A stretch of DNA of 45,154 nucleotides from Eshraghiella sp964414835 (GCA_964414835.1 CAYPWY010000017.1:1-45154), one strand, 5' to 3'. Counted from the stretch's first letter, positions 1 through 8,054 are shown. Notes: a model not told the origin generated them from the sequence alone. Numbers and translations: made by a program.

Positions 1-370
1 CTCCATTAAATCCCGTAATGGTATACGTTTGACTTGAAGTGCTACAAGAAACTGTTTTTGTAGTTCCCGTTGGTGATGTAACATAGAGTGTAAAGGAATC
101 ACTTCCACTACTTACTCTGCAATAGACAGTCACAGATGTAATACTCTGTGTAGAACCGAGACAAGAGCCGGAAGATAGAGATGAAGTTGCCTTTTTCCCT
201 GTCAAAGAGTTAAGCTTCGTAGTAATTTTGCTAAAGTAACTCGTTCCACTTGTGGCTGTGATTACTGCTTCCTGACCAGCCTGTGAAGATGCCTCCGCTG
301 CCGATACAGGCATTGCAAACATAGTACACAATAAGGTAAGTACCAAAAGCAAAGATAGTTTTTTCTTCAT
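1..370 (-). CDS. Small secreted protein of unknown function (partial, C-terminus outside window)
   Basis: The gene runs off the left edge; 123 codons are visible. The start ATG at 370 follows a strong AAGGAGG ribosome binding site. The first ~24 residues form a classic Sec signal peptide (MKKK, then a Leu-rich core, then PVSAAEA as a likely cleavage region). The mature part is rich in Ser, Thr and Gly with alternating hydrophobic residues (for example SVTVYCRV and SFTLYVTSPTG), which suggests a small extracellular beta-sandwich. Two Cys residues in the mature part could form a disulfide. I do not recognise the family. An exported role is well supported; a function is not. Confidence 0.75.
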   Translation of the reverse strand, partial: MKKKLSLLLVLTLLCTMFAMPVSAAEASSQAGQEAVITATSGTSYFSKITTKLNSLTGKKATSSLSSGSCLGSTQSITSVTVYCRVSSGSDSFTLYVTSPTGTTKTVSCSTSSQTYTITGFNG

Positions 371-452
371 AGAATTGTCCTCCTTAAATAATTATCTTAA
401 TATTTTATATATTTATCGGCAAATTTTCTTAGATTATTTATAGCAATGTGCG

Positions 453-611
453 CTATTCACTTTTTAGTTTCAATTCATCTATCAATTTCTGTATTCTTTC
501 CCTTGTTTCTGCCGTAATGCGCTCTATTTCCTCCTCTGTATGGGTGTAATAAAATGACGGCGGGAATAACTCCCAACAACTACCTCCCACGTAATGCCAC
601 CAGTTGTCCAT
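453..611 (-). pseudogene. Short ORF remnant, probably from a mobile element
   Basis: A 52-codon open frame begins MDNWWHYVGGSCWELF and ends in a charged, predicted helical stretch (EEEIERITAETRERI). It overlaps the 3' end of the truncated ABC gene in another frame and has no ribosome binding site. Its composition (Trp/Tyr-rich start, Glu/Arg-rich tail) looks protein-like rather than random, so it may be the C-terminal piece of a gene that inserted here and was then deleted. I cannot name the family. A short inverted repeat (GTTGTC-N4-GACAAC, 603-618) sits at the boundary with recognisable ABC sequence. Alternative: a chance frame. Confidence 0.4.
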
Positions 612-1350
612 TGACAACAGGATTCATAAAAGCAAAAATTATAAGTACCTTGAGCTGTGTTTTAATAAGTTCACCGTTTGCTTTTCCGAAACGCACCTTT
701 TCATATATTTCACGAACACATGCCTTGATTATTCGTATACCGGATATATCTTCCTGCATAATTTCGTTGATTGAATCAAGCCGCTCCTGTAATTTAGAGA
801 ACAAAGGACCCGCCTTTGCAAGACAGAATGCAAGACATCCCACAATAAACGGAAAAGCACACAACACAACCAAGCCGAAATCACGGTTCAGCCTGAACAT
901 ACAGAACATACTTCCGAAGGTAAGCAGACTGGTTCGTATCATACCACGTACAAACTGGGCCACAAAGTTCTGTACCTGTGTAATATCGTTTGTAACTCTT
1001 GTAACCAGAGAACCCGTTCCGAATTTGTCAATCTGGGGAAAAGAAAAAGTCATTATATTACGGAAACAATCCTTACGTATTTCATTTCCGATGTTCTGTG
1101 ATGACATATGCACGAACACATTGTTTAACGAGCCACACAAACCACCGAAAATAACAAGACCTATCATACGGATTCCCATTTGCCAGATTAAATTTAAGTT
1201 ACCTATTCCGTTATTGCTGATACCAAGGACACCGTCATCCACAATTGTACTCATCATTCCCGGCTGGATTAAGTCCATCAGTACCTCGCCTATCATAAAC
1301 AGTGCGGCGATAATGGCAAGATGTAAATATGGTTTTATGTATTTCCACAT
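580..1350 (-). pseudogene. Truncated ABC exporter (membrane domain only)
   Basis: About 256 residues match the six-helix membrane domain of multidrug/lipid ABC exporters: an N-terminal WKYIKPY segment, hydrophobic helices, QPGMMSTIVDDG, then FGTGSLVTRVTNDITQVQ, a hallmark of the coupling region. The reading ends at MNPVVN followed by nine unrelated residues and a stop, about where the fifth helix should be. The sixth helix and the whole ATP-binding domain (Walker A, signature, Walker B) are missing, so it cannot work as a transporter. The start is placed at the ATG at 1350, because the upstream TTG overlaps the GGAGG ribosome binding site. It lies ~39 bp behind marR in the same operon. Exporters beside MarR genes usually occur as heterodimer pairs; the partner is also absent here. 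Confidence 0.85.
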
Positions 1351-1389
1351 AAATGTATTTTCCTCCAATTATGTATTATTAAAGCTGTA

Positions 1390-1917
1390 TTATTTAATAT
1401 GATGTTTATACTTATGATGTTCACACGGTCCGTGTTTTTCCCTGACATTTCCATAGTTAGCCGCCCAGTCCACATTAAGCCTTTCAAGCAATGTCAGCAG
1501 CATATCCTTGTCATCCTCTGAAAGACAGGAAAACATTTTCTGATGTCGTATGTTACGCTGTCCTGCGGCTTCCTCTGCCAGAATTTTCCCTTCCTCCGTA
1601 AGCTTTATATCCGTTGTTCTGTGGTCTTTTTCACTGGGCATACGTGTTATGAATCCGGCGTTTTCCAATTTTGCTATGACCTCGCTGGCTGAGCCGGGCT
1701 GGATCCCCAGCCGCTTTGTAAGTTCCCTTTGTGTTATACTTCCTGTCTGATTAATGATAATCAGTATGCGGCTCTGGCTGCCTCTGCCTTCGTATAAAGT
1801 ACGCATTGTATGACTCAAGTCCCTCAAATTGATTATAAGTTTATCATTGATGTCAACAGCATTATTGTAGGCATCGCACAGAGCTTTATGCAGTTCATAT
1901 TCTCTATGTTTTTTCAT
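1390..1917 (-). CDS. MarR-family transcriptional regulator
   Basis: A 175-residue winged-helix regulator. The HTH and wing are seen around residues 48-110: SITQRELTKRLGIQPGSASEVIAKLE is the recognition region, followed by the beta-wing RMPSEKDHRTTDIKLTEEG, which carries the D-x-R motif of MarR proteins. The C-terminal tail is rich in His plus one Cys (CEHHKYKHH), which might bind metal, but this is speculation. It leads an operon with a truncated ABC exporter and is preceded by a consensus promoter embedded in a 10-bp inverted repeat, so autorepression with de-repression by a toxic ligand is likely. The regulator looks intact although its target gene is broken. Confidence 0.9.
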   Translation of the reverse strand: MKKHREYELHKALCDAYNNAVDINDKLIINLRDLSHTMRTLYEGRGSQSRILIIINQTGSITQRELTKRLGIQPGSASEVIAKLENAGFITRMPSEKDHRTTDIKLTEEGKILAEEAAGQRNIRHQKMFSCLSEDDKDMLLTLLERLNVDWAANYGNVREKHGPCEHHKYKHHIK

Positions 1918-1942
1918 ACCGATACTCCTTATAAAATATTAT

Positions 1943-1988
1943 GGTACCTTGATATTATATTTTACCTTTCAAAAAATGTCAAGGTACC
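1943..1988 (-). promoter_or_regulatory. marR promoter inside a perfect inverted repeat (operator)
   Basis: On the minus strand TTGACA (1977-1982) and TATAAT (1954-1959) are separated by exactly 17 bp. Two 10-bp arms, GGTACCTTGA (1943-1952) and TCAAGGTACC (1979-1988), are perfect reverse complements; one overlaps the -35 and the other lies just beyond the -10. A dimer bound to each arm would block RNA polymerase. The promoter is seen directly; the identity of the repressor (the adjacent MarR) is inferred. Confidence 0.8.
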
Positions 1989-2025
1989 AACATTTTATGA
2001 AAAACTAGCCTTTTCCCACTGTTTA

Positions 2026-2034
2026 TGATACAAT
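2026..2034 (+). promoter_or_regulatory. Probable extended -10 promoter of rqcH
   Basis: TG-A-TACAAT is an extended -10 element ~42 bp before the rqcH start. No good -35 is visible 17 bp upstream, which is acceptable for extended -10 promoters. The marR operator lies just upstream on the other strand, so the two genes are divergently transcribed. Confidence 0.45.
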
Positions 2035-2075
2035 GACATAAAATTAAAAGATTTTATCTAAAGGCGGACTTTACT

Positions 2076-3818
2076 ATGGCTTTTGACGGAATAACCATAC
2101 ATGCTCTTACCTATGAACTTAAAACAAAGCTTATCGGCGGAAGAATAAATAAGATTGCCCAGACAGAAAAAGACGAGCTTTTTATAACCGTAAAATCACC
2201 CGGAGGTCAGTACAAGCTGCTTATATGCGCTAATCCAAGCCTTCCGCTGGTGTATCTTACTGATACCAATAAACAGGCACCGCTTACTGCGCCGGGATTT
2301 TGTATGCTTTTGCGTAAGCATATCAATAATGGGCGAATTGTTGACATTTCACAGCCGGGGCTTGAGCGTATAATTGATTTTAAAATTGAACATCTCGATG
2401 AATTGGGCGATTTGTGCACAAAGCACCTTATTGTTGAACTTATGGGAAAACACAGCAATATTATTTTTGTTGATAATAACAGCCGGATTATCGACAGTAT
2501 AAAGAGAATCAATGCAGGTGTAAGCTCGGTCAGGGAAGTTTTGCCGGGGTACGAATATTTCATACCTAACACCGGTAATAAATCAGACCCACTTGAAGCG
2601 GACAGGGCGCAGTTTATTGAAAAAGTGTGCTCGTCTCCTTATGCCGCTGCCAAGGCGGTTTATACAAGCTACACAGGCATCAGTCCGCAGTTTGCTGAGG
2701 AAGTATGCCACGAAGCAGGCATTGACTCAGCACTTTCAGCAACAAGTCTTAATGAAGCCGAGCAGTTTCATCTTGCCGGAACATTTGTTAACATGATGGA
2801 TGACATCAGAAATAACCAATATGATTTCAATATTATATATGACAATAATATCCCAAAGGAGTTTATGGTCATAAAGCCATCAATGTATACCGGCATGGAT
2901 ATTGCTTCATTTGAAAGTCCAAGTACAATGCTTGAAAAATATTACGCCGACAAGAATCTTGTTACACGTATTCACCAGCGCTCCGCTGATTTGCGTCAGG
3001 TTGTATCCACTGCTCTTGAGCGCAATTATAAAAAATATGACCTGCAGCTTAAACAGCTTAAGGACACCGAAAAGCAGGACAAATACCGCATATACGGAGA
3101 ACTCTTAAATACTTACGGCTACAATATTCCCGATGGCGCCGAATCCTTTGAAGCACTTAACTATTACGACAACCAAACCGTTACAATACCTCTGGACAGT
3201 GAACTGTCTGTCAGAGAAAACAGCAACAAATATTTTTCCAAATACAACAAACTGAAAAGAACATATGAAGCATTGTCCTCTCTCATAATCGAAACACGCA
3301 ATGAGATTGCGCATCTGGAATCGGTGGCAACCGCCATAGATATTGCCGCTTCATATGATGATTTACTTCAGATAAAAGAAGAACTGGTCAGTTACGGCTT
3401 TATCAAGTCTCACTATACAGGTAAAAAAGGCCGCCCTGAGCGTTCCAAAAGCAAGCCTTGGCATTATCTTTCTTCTGACGGCTTCCACATATACGTCGGT
3501 AAAAATAACCTTCAAAACGAAGAACTTACCTTTAAGTTTGCTTCCGGAAATGACTGGTGGTTTCACGCCAAGGAAATGCCCGGCTCCCATGTAATTGTAA
3601 AATGCGACAACCGTCAGCTTACTGACATCACCTATGAAGAAGCTGCCGCATTGGCAGCATACTACTCCAAGGGACGTTCTCAGGAAAAAGTTGAAATAGA
3701 TTATGTACAGCGCAAGCATCTTAAAAAAGTCACCGGCGCCGCTCCAGGATTTGTAATATATCATACTAATTATTCCATGAATATTGCTCCATCAGCAAAT
3801 CTTAAGGAATTGCCGTAA
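2076..3818 (+). CDS. rqcH: RqcH, ribosome-associated quality control NFACT protein
   Basis: A 580-residue NFACT/FbpA-family protein. In Bacteria, RqcH binds stalled 50S-peptidyl-tRNA complexes and directs addition of C-terminal alanine tails that mark nascent chains for degradation. The N-terminal NFACT-N domain starts with the typical MAFDGITIHALTYEL and contains GRINKI and FCMLLRKHI. A helical/coiled-coil region covers roughly residues 290-430, and the C-terminal NFACT-R (DUF814) domain has WHYLSSDGFHIYVGKNN and DWWFHAKEMPGSHVIV (~455-510). Length is typical of the family. The residue pair at 97-98 is Glu-Arg; from memory it is Asp-Arg in B. subtilis. The gene is monocistronic and followed by a terminator. 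The older name 'fibronectin-binding protein' is a historical label. Confidence 0.95.
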   Translation: MAFDGITIHALTYELKTKLIGGRINKIAQTEKDELFITVKSPGGQYKLLICANPSLPLVYLTDTNKQAPLTAPGFCMLLRKHINNGRIVDISQPGLERIIDFKIEHLDELGDLCTKHLIVELMGKHSNIIFVDNNSRIIDSIKRINAGVSSVREVLPGYEYFIPNTGNKSDPLEADRAQFIEKVCSSPYAAAKAVYTSYTGISPQFAEEVCHEAGIDSALSATSLNEAEQFHLAGTFVNMMDDIRNNQYDFNIIYDNNIPKEFMVIKPSMYTGMDIASFESPSTMLEKYYADKNLVTRIHQRSADLRQVVSTALERNYKKYDLQLKQLKDTEKQDKYRIYGELLNTYGYNIPDGAESFEALNYYDNQTVTIPLDSELSVRENSNKYFSKYNKLKRTYEALSSLIIETRNEIAHLESVATAIDIAASYDDLLQIKEELVSYGFIKSHYTGKKGRPERSKSKPWHYLSSDGFHIYVGKNNLQNEELTFKFASGNDWWFHAKEMPGSHVIVKCDNRQLTDITYEEAAALAAYYSKGRSQEKVEIDYVQRKHLKKVTGAAPGFVIYHTNYSMNIAPSANLKELP

Positions 3819-3875
3819 CGCCGAGGCAGCTTTGTTTCCATAACATAATAATGCATATTCAGATTTAATAAATGC

Positions 3876-3915
3876 GAAAACCCCAAAACATTACCGTTTC
3901 GGGGTTTTCTTAATG
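3876..3915. terminator. Bidirectional intrinsic terminator between rqcH and glgA
   Basis: GAAAACCCC (3876-3884) pairs with GGGGTTTTC (3901-3909), and the inner AAAC/GTTT pairs extend the stem after one mismatch. T-rich sequence follows on the plus strand and A-rich sequence precedes it, so it can serve both convergent genes. Confidence 0.8.
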
Positions 3916-3945
3916 AAAGGATAAAAAATTATGAAAAATTACATC

Positions 3946-5382
3946 TTATAAACTATTATAAAGCTCTTCGTACTTAGATGCCGAACTTCCCCATGAGAAG
4001 TCTGTAAGCATACCTCTGTCAACTATTTTATTCCATTCTCTTTTCTTATTATAGAAAATATTTTTGGCATAATTGACAATACCAAGCATCTCATGTGCAT
4101 TGTAATTGGCAAAAGAGAATCCTGTTCCCGTTCCCTCATACTCATTGTACGGCTGCACTGTGTCCTTAAGACCGCCTGTTTCTCTTACAATCGGTACGGT
4201 TCCGTATCTAAGGCTCATAAGCTGGCTCAAACCGCAAGGCTCAAACAGGGATGGCATAAGGAATGCATCACAGGACGCATATACCTTATGGGACATATCC
4301 TCCGAATAATATATATTGGCGGACACTCTGTTATTGTACTTCCAGTCAAAATGCCTGAACATATTTTCGTAGCGCTCCTCACCTGTTCCAAGCACCACAA
4401 GCTGTACATCCTCTGCACACAGCTCATCCATAACATATGCTATAAGGTCAAAGCCTTTCTGGTCCGTAAGTCTTGAGACAATACCAATCATAAACCTCTT
4501 AGCATCAACGTCAAGACCAAGCTCCTTCTGAAGCGCAAGCTTATTTTTAACCTTCTCCTTACGGAAAGTTACCTGATTATAGTTCTGTACGATTCTTGTA
4601 TCTGTCTCCGGATTAAATTCATCATAATCAATTCCGTTAACAATTCCCCACAAATCATTGGAGCGGGCTCGCATAAGCCCATCCAGTTTCTCACCGTAGA
4701 AGCCTGTCTTAATCTCCTCCGCATAACTTGAACTTACGGTTGTCACCTTGTCCGCATACACAATTCCACCCTTAAGATAGTTGGCATCACCGAATGCCTC
4801 AAGCTTATCAGCGGTAAAATATGAATCAGGAAGTCCTGTTATATCCTTAACCGATTTCAAGTCCCATATGCCTTGGAACTTAAGATTATGAATAGTAATA
4901 ATAGACTTCATATCCCTGAAAAATTCTCCCTCGTGGAATCTTTCTTTCATGTATACAGGAATCAATCCTGTCTGCCAGTCATGGCAATGAATAATATCCG
5001 GTCTGAAATTAATAAGCGGCAATGCTGACAACGATGCTTTACTGAAAAACGCAAACTTCTCAATATCCTCATGAATATATCCATATGGCTTAAATCCATT
5101 AAAATAATACTCATTATCAATAAAATAGAAATGAACGCCATCATATTCCATCTCAAGTATTCCTACATACTGGCTTCTCCATGCCAAGTCCATGTAAAAA
5201 CTGGTTATAAAACGCATCTGTTCTTTGTATTTCTGCGGAATACACTTATAGTTAGGAATCATAACCCTTACATCATACTTACTCTTGTCAAAGTACTTAG
5301 GTAAAGTTCCCGCTACGTCTGCCAGGCCCCCTGTCTTAATAAATGGTACTGCTTCAGAAGCAATAAATAATACGTTCTTCAT
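3946..5382 (-). CDS. glgA: Glycogen synthase (ADP-glucose type, GT5)
   Basis: A 478-residue GT-B glycosyltransferase that extends alpha-1,4-glucan from ADP-glucose. The N-terminal KTGGLADVAG loop (residues 16-25) binds the nucleotide sugar. Further family marks are HCHDWQTGLIPVY, the catalytic-site region TIHNLKFQG, and the C-terminal EPCGLSQLMSLRYGTVPIVRETGG with the E-x7-E pattern. The ATG at 5382 is chosen because GGAGGT lies 8 bases before it; the upstream ATG overlaps that ribosome binding site. It lies downstream of spo0A on the same strand (~100 bp gap) with no obvious terminator between, so cotranscription is possible. No other glg genes are nearby. Confidence 0.95.
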   Translation of the reverse strand: MKNVLFIASEAVPFIKTGGLADVAGTLPKYFDKSKYDVRVMIPNYKCIPQKYKEQMRFITSFYMDLAWRSQYVGILEMEYDGVHFYFIDNEYYFNGFKPYGYIHEDIEKFAFFSKASLSALPLINFRPDIIHCHDWQTGLIPVYMKERFHEGEFFRDMKSIITIHNLKFQGIWDLKSVKDITGLPDSYFTADKLEAFGDANYLKGGIVYADKVTTVSSSYAEEIKTGFYGEKLDGLMRARSNDLWGIVNGIDYDEFNPETDTRIVQNYNQVTFRKEKVKNKLALQKELGLDVDAKRFMIGIVSRLTDQKGFDLIAYVMDELCAEDVQLVVLGTGEERYENMFRHFDWKYNNRVSANIYYSEDMSHKVYASCDAFLMPSLFEPCGLSQLMSLRYGTVPIVRETGGLKDTVQPYNEYEGTGTGFSFANYNAHEMLGIVNYAKNIFYNKKREWNKIVDRGMLTDFSWGSSASKYEELYNSL

Positions 5383-5480
5383 CTGACCTACCTCCATGGC
5401 AAAATATATATGTATATAATAACATATTTTCCAGATAAATAAAACATATTTTTGTATAAATTTACAATGAATCGGTATTT

Positions 5481-6281
5481 TCAGCGTAGCTTGTACTCTA
5501 ACCTGATTTTATCAGCAATCAACGCAATAAATTCCGAATTGGTAGGCTTCCCTTTCCCGTTGCTTACAGTATACCCGAAAAGGGAATCTATAGTGTCTAT
5601 CTTACCTCTGCTCCATGCTACCTCAATGGCGTGTCGTATTGCACGTTCCACACGGCTTGACGTAGTCTGGTATTTCTTGGCTATTGTAGGATAAAGAACT
5701 TTAGTTATGCAGTTAAGCATATCCATATCCTCCACTGCCATCATTATGGCATCCCTAAGGTACTGATATCCTTTAATGTGAGCCGGAATCCCTATATCAT
5801 GAATTATCTCTGTGACATCCGACTCAAGGCTGATTTTAACATCCTCCTGCTTGCTGCGTGTACTGTTTTTAACGTTTTTGTTGACTGCCGGATGTCTTCC
5901 CATATTGGTACGGACATATTTTATTCTGTTGAGAAGAGTATTATTATCAAAAGGCTTCATTATATAATAATTCGCCCCAAGATTAAAGGCATCCTCTGTG
6001 ATGCCTTCCTGTCCTACCGCCGTTATAACTATAAATGCCGGCTTCTTTCTGATTTCGGTATCCTGATTAGCTTTTTCCATTACTGTGAGTCCGTCCAATT
6101 TCGGCATTATAATGTCCAAAAGGACAACATCCGGTTCCTTTTCCTTAATGACACCAAGTATTTCCTCCCCATTGCGGGCTTTGCCCACCACCTGAATCTC
6201 ATCGTCTGTATGAAGAATATCGTCAAGCAGCTGTAAAATTCTGTCATTATCATCGGCAATTGCGCATGTCAATTTCCCCAT
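5481..6281 (-). CDS. spo0A: Spo0A, master regulator of sporulation
   Basis: A 266-residue response regulator. The receiver domain (1-~125) has the acidic pocket DDND at 10-13, the phospho-acceptor Asp56 in VVLLDIIMP, and the conserved Lys in IMKPFD. After a linker, the Spo0A-specific DNA-binding domain (~150-266) contains GIPAHIKGYQYLRDAI and the recognition helix region TSSRVERAIRHAIEVAWSRG, nearly invariant in Spo0A. This supports a lineage with endospore ancestry, though not that the strain sporulates. A GGAGG ribosome binding site precedes the start, and a 0A box and sigma-A-like promoter lie upstream. Confidence 0.97.
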   Translation of the reverse strand: MGKLTCAIADDNDRILQLLDDILHTDDEIQVVGKARNGEEILGVIKEKEPDVVLLDIIMPKLDGLTVMEKANQDTEIRKKPAFIVITAVGQEGITEDAFNLGANYYIMKPFDNNTLLNRIKYVRTNMGRHPAVNKNVKNSTRSKQEDVKISLESDVTEIIHDIGIPAHIKGYQYLRDAIMMAVEDMDMLNCITKVLYPTIAKKYQTTSSRVERAIRHAIEVAWSRGKIDTIDSLFGYTVSNGKGKPTNSEFIALIADKIRLEYKLR

Positions 6282-6327
6282 ATAAAATAACCTCCTATTA
6301 ATAATACTTTGCTGATTTTATAGGGTA

Positions 6328-6401
6328 ATTATATACAAAAGTGGTATTTTCTGCAATATAATGTCACCGCAAAAACATTCGTGTTTTGACTTTTTTCGAC
6401 A
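6328..6401 (-). promoter_or_regulatory. spo0A promoter and upstream 0A box
   Basis: On the minus strand a -35-like TTGCAG (6351-6356) and a -10 TATAAT (6328-6333) are 17 bp apart. About 37 bp further upstream is TGTCGAAAA (6393-6401), a match to the known 0A box. This suggests direct autoregulation by Spo0A~P. The sites are seen; the regulation is inferred. Confidence 0.7.
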
Positions 6402-6446
6402 GCCATATATAACACATATTTTTTTATGTTAACGAAATATTTTTTC

Positions 6447-6475
6447 TTGATTTTGTATAGGAGATGTGTTATTAT
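6447..6475 (+). promoter_or_regulatory. Promoter of the tRNA-Leu gene
   Basis: TTGATT (6447-6452) and TATTAT (6470-6475) are separated by 17 bp and end 10 bp before the tRNA. Confidence 0.65.
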
Positions 6476-6485
6476 ACTACGGTAC

Positions 6486-6568
6486 GCGGATGTGGCGGAA
6501 TGGCAGACGCAGCAGACTCAAAATCTGCCGGTGGTGACATCGTGCGGGTTCAAGTCCCGCCATCCGCA
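6486..6568 (+). tRNA. tRNA-Leu (anticodon CAA)
   Basis: An 83-base class II tRNA. The acceptor arms GCGGATG and CATCCGC pair fully and are followed by discriminator A. The anticodon stem GCAGA/TCTGC encloses the loop CTCAAAA with anticodon CAA, which reads UUG. The long variable arm is typical of tRNA-Leu, and the T arm GCGGG-TTCAAGT-CCCGC is canonical. The 3' CCA is not encoded. It has its own promoter and terminator. Confidence 0.97.
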
Positions 6569-6579
6569 TTATATTAAAA

Positions 6580-6606
6580 AAGCCTTGGTTTCCAAGGCTT
6601 TTTTTG
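6580..6606. terminator. Intrinsic terminator after tRNA-Leu
   Basis: AAGCCTTGG (6580-6588), loop TTT, and CCAAGGCTT (6592-6600) are followed by a run of T. The other strand also has a T run after the stem, so it can also end the convergent hypothetical gene. Confidence 0.9.
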
Positions 6607-6622
6607 TCAGAACAACAGGATA

Positions 6623-7489
6623 TTATCCTCTCAGAAGCAACAGGCGTACCTTATCCCTGTGGTCAGGTTTTACAAGATAATATACGAAGCTTTCAATAAC
6701 TTTATATTTATCAAAACCTCTGCCGTCCAATTTGTAATTGCAGAAGCCTGCATCATAATACCTTCCGTATAAATCGTCAGCAGAAATAAAAGAACGATTT
6801 TCCGCAATCTGATAGAAATCACGTCGTATATTGCTGCATTTTTCAAAGTCCAGTTCAGAAAATTCCAACTGGCATCTGCCCACCGCCTCATAATGGGCTT
6901 TTCTTCTGGGGCAATTGTCCGCACAATAATGATTCGCTATCAATTCTATCTTCTTCTTGTGATTCATTCCGAATAATATGTCAGTATTATTCATTGCAGA
7001 ATCCAGTACCACCAGCTTATAATCCTTTTCAAGCTCCTGATTTACTGAATTTAAATCATTAAGACATTTGGTTGTGGATGATATCAGTGAATATCCGGGG
7101 TAAACCCGCCTTATAAAATCTTCTATCAAAGGAGAATTTACAATAACTTCATTCCGACCGTTATCTCCCATCTCCATGCATAGATTACAATATGTATCCA
7201 GCAAATGAACCTTCTCCAATAACGGATTGGTAAATGTATAGCGCACGGCAATATTGCGTCTGTTATATTCTTCAATGACATATTCCATTTCCCGTTTTGT
7301 ACAGCTTCCGAGAATTACTCTTCCTCCATTCCAGATACTGCCGGGAAAACAGCCATAAACAGCGCCTATTCTTATATTTTCATAAAATAAATCCGACTCT
7401 TCTTTCATTATATCGGCCAGAAGCGTCAGCAGCCGGAAATTTTCGTAAAAGCCCGGCAGAAAAAAATTAATCATATCCATACTTTTCAT
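6623..7489 (-). CDS. Uncharacterised Cys-rich protein, possibly U32/TIM-barrel related
   Basis: A 288-residue cytosolic protein with no signal or membrane helix. It has scattered Cys in patterns such as TYCNLCMEMG, HYCADNCPRRKAHYE and GRCQLEF, which could ligate an iron-sulfur cluster. The stretch VNSPLIEDFIRRVYPGYSLISSTTKC resembles the beta-alpha repeat of U32-type TIM barrels, whose members UbiU/UbiV bind 4Fe-4S; that similarity is by eye only. No strong ribosome binding site precedes the ATG at 7489, and a stop codon lies two codons upstream; Met4 or Met6 are alternative starts. The region just upstream folds into strong hairpins, so expression may be controlled at the RNA level. Confidence 0.7.
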   Translation of the reverse strand: MKSMDMINFFLPGFYENFRLLTLLADIMKEESDLFYENIRIGAVYGCFPGSIWNGGRVILGSCTKREMEYVIEEYNRRNIAVRYTFTNPLLEKVHLLDTYCNLCMEMGDNGRNEVIVNSPLIEDFIRRVYPGYSLISSTTKCLNDLNSVNQELEKDYKLVVLDSAMNNTDILFGMNHKKKIELIANHYCADNCPRRKAHYEAVGRCQLEFSELDFEKCSNIRRDFYQIAENRSFISADDLYGRYYDAGFCNYKLDGRGFDKYKVIESFVYYLVKPDHRDKVRLLLLRG

Positions 7490-7497
7490 TAATTATA

Positions 7498-7561
7498 CAG
7501 AACAAGTCCCTCAGGGATTAAGGGACTTAAAAGTTAATGCGGACTTGTCCGCCTTGTTCTG
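7498..7561 (-). ncRNA. Structured three-stem RNA element ahead of the hypothetical gene
   Basis: In minus-strand RNA an outer stem CAGAAC/GTTCTG encloses two hairpins: GCGGAC/GTCCGC with an AA turn (or GCGGA/TCCGC with a CAAG tetraloop), and AAGTCCCT/AGGGACTT around a 9-base loop. All pairings are exact, and the element ends ~9 bases before the start codon. No T run follows, so it is not a classical terminator. It may be a cis-regulatory structure hiding the ribosome binding site, or a processed 3' end of the NUDIX transcript. Confidence 0.5.
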
Positions 7562-7601
7562 TGCTGTCAAAATTTCCTGTATTGTGGTATTCACCGTATG
7601 G

Positions 7602-8054
7602 TCAATAGTATTTTTTATTGCCCCACAGGTTCTGCTTCTTCAAATCAAGGTATTCACCGTATGCTTTTTCCAAAATCTGCCTTTCATTGGTAAACTTCAG
7701 AAGATGAAACGCCTCGTGATATTTGTAATATCCTGAGTCCTCAAAAAATTCCTCACGCTGTGGCTTGCTGTAATAGCTGTCAGCCATCATCAAATACCAA
7801 TGCACCTCTTTGTCCACCACATCATCAGGAACGTTGAAAGTGTACTGGCTTTTGCCAATATACTTTATTATTGCCGGATTGACACCTGCTTCCTCTCTTA
7901 CTTCGCGTAATGCAGTTTCCTTGTATTCCTCACCGGATTCAACGGTTCCCTTTGGCAATACCCATCCTTCATACTTATTCTTATAATTCTTATAAAGAAG
8001 AAGTATTTTCCCTCGAAAAATTACCACACCGCCACAGCTCGTTGCCTCAATCAT
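7602..8054 (-). CDS. NUDIX hydrolase
   Basis: A 150-residue NUDIX-fold pyrophosphohydrolase, which cleaves nucleoside-diphosphate-linked substrates. The NUDIX box is complete at residues 36-58: Gly36, Glu42, then R50-E51-V-R-E54-E55-A-G57, matching G-x5-E-x7-REUxEExGU. The N-terminal strand CGGVVIFRGKILLLYK and GWVLPKG are typical of the Ap4A/MutT-like group. The ATG at 8054 is chosen because AGGAGG lies 7 bases before it. The substrate cannot be told from sequence. It follows the pbp gene by ~80 bp on the same strand and may be the last gene of that operon. Confidence 0.9.
   Translation of the reverse strand: MIEATSCGGVVIFRGKILLLYKNYKNKYEGWVLPKGTVESGEEYKETALREVREEAGVNPAIIKYIGKSQYTFNVPDDVVDKEVHWYLMMADSYYSKPQREEFFEDSGYYKYHEAFHLLKFTNERQILEKAYGEYLDLKKQNLWGNKKYY

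Noticed and set aside
554..1402. Long open frame on the plus strand opposite the ABC fragment
   Set aside because: It is the antisense shadow of recognisable ABC exporter and has no ribosome binding site or family features.
7498..7561. T-box leader
   Set aside because: No specifier loop or T-box sequence is visible, the element is too short, and the downstream gene is not a tRNA ligase or amino acid gene.
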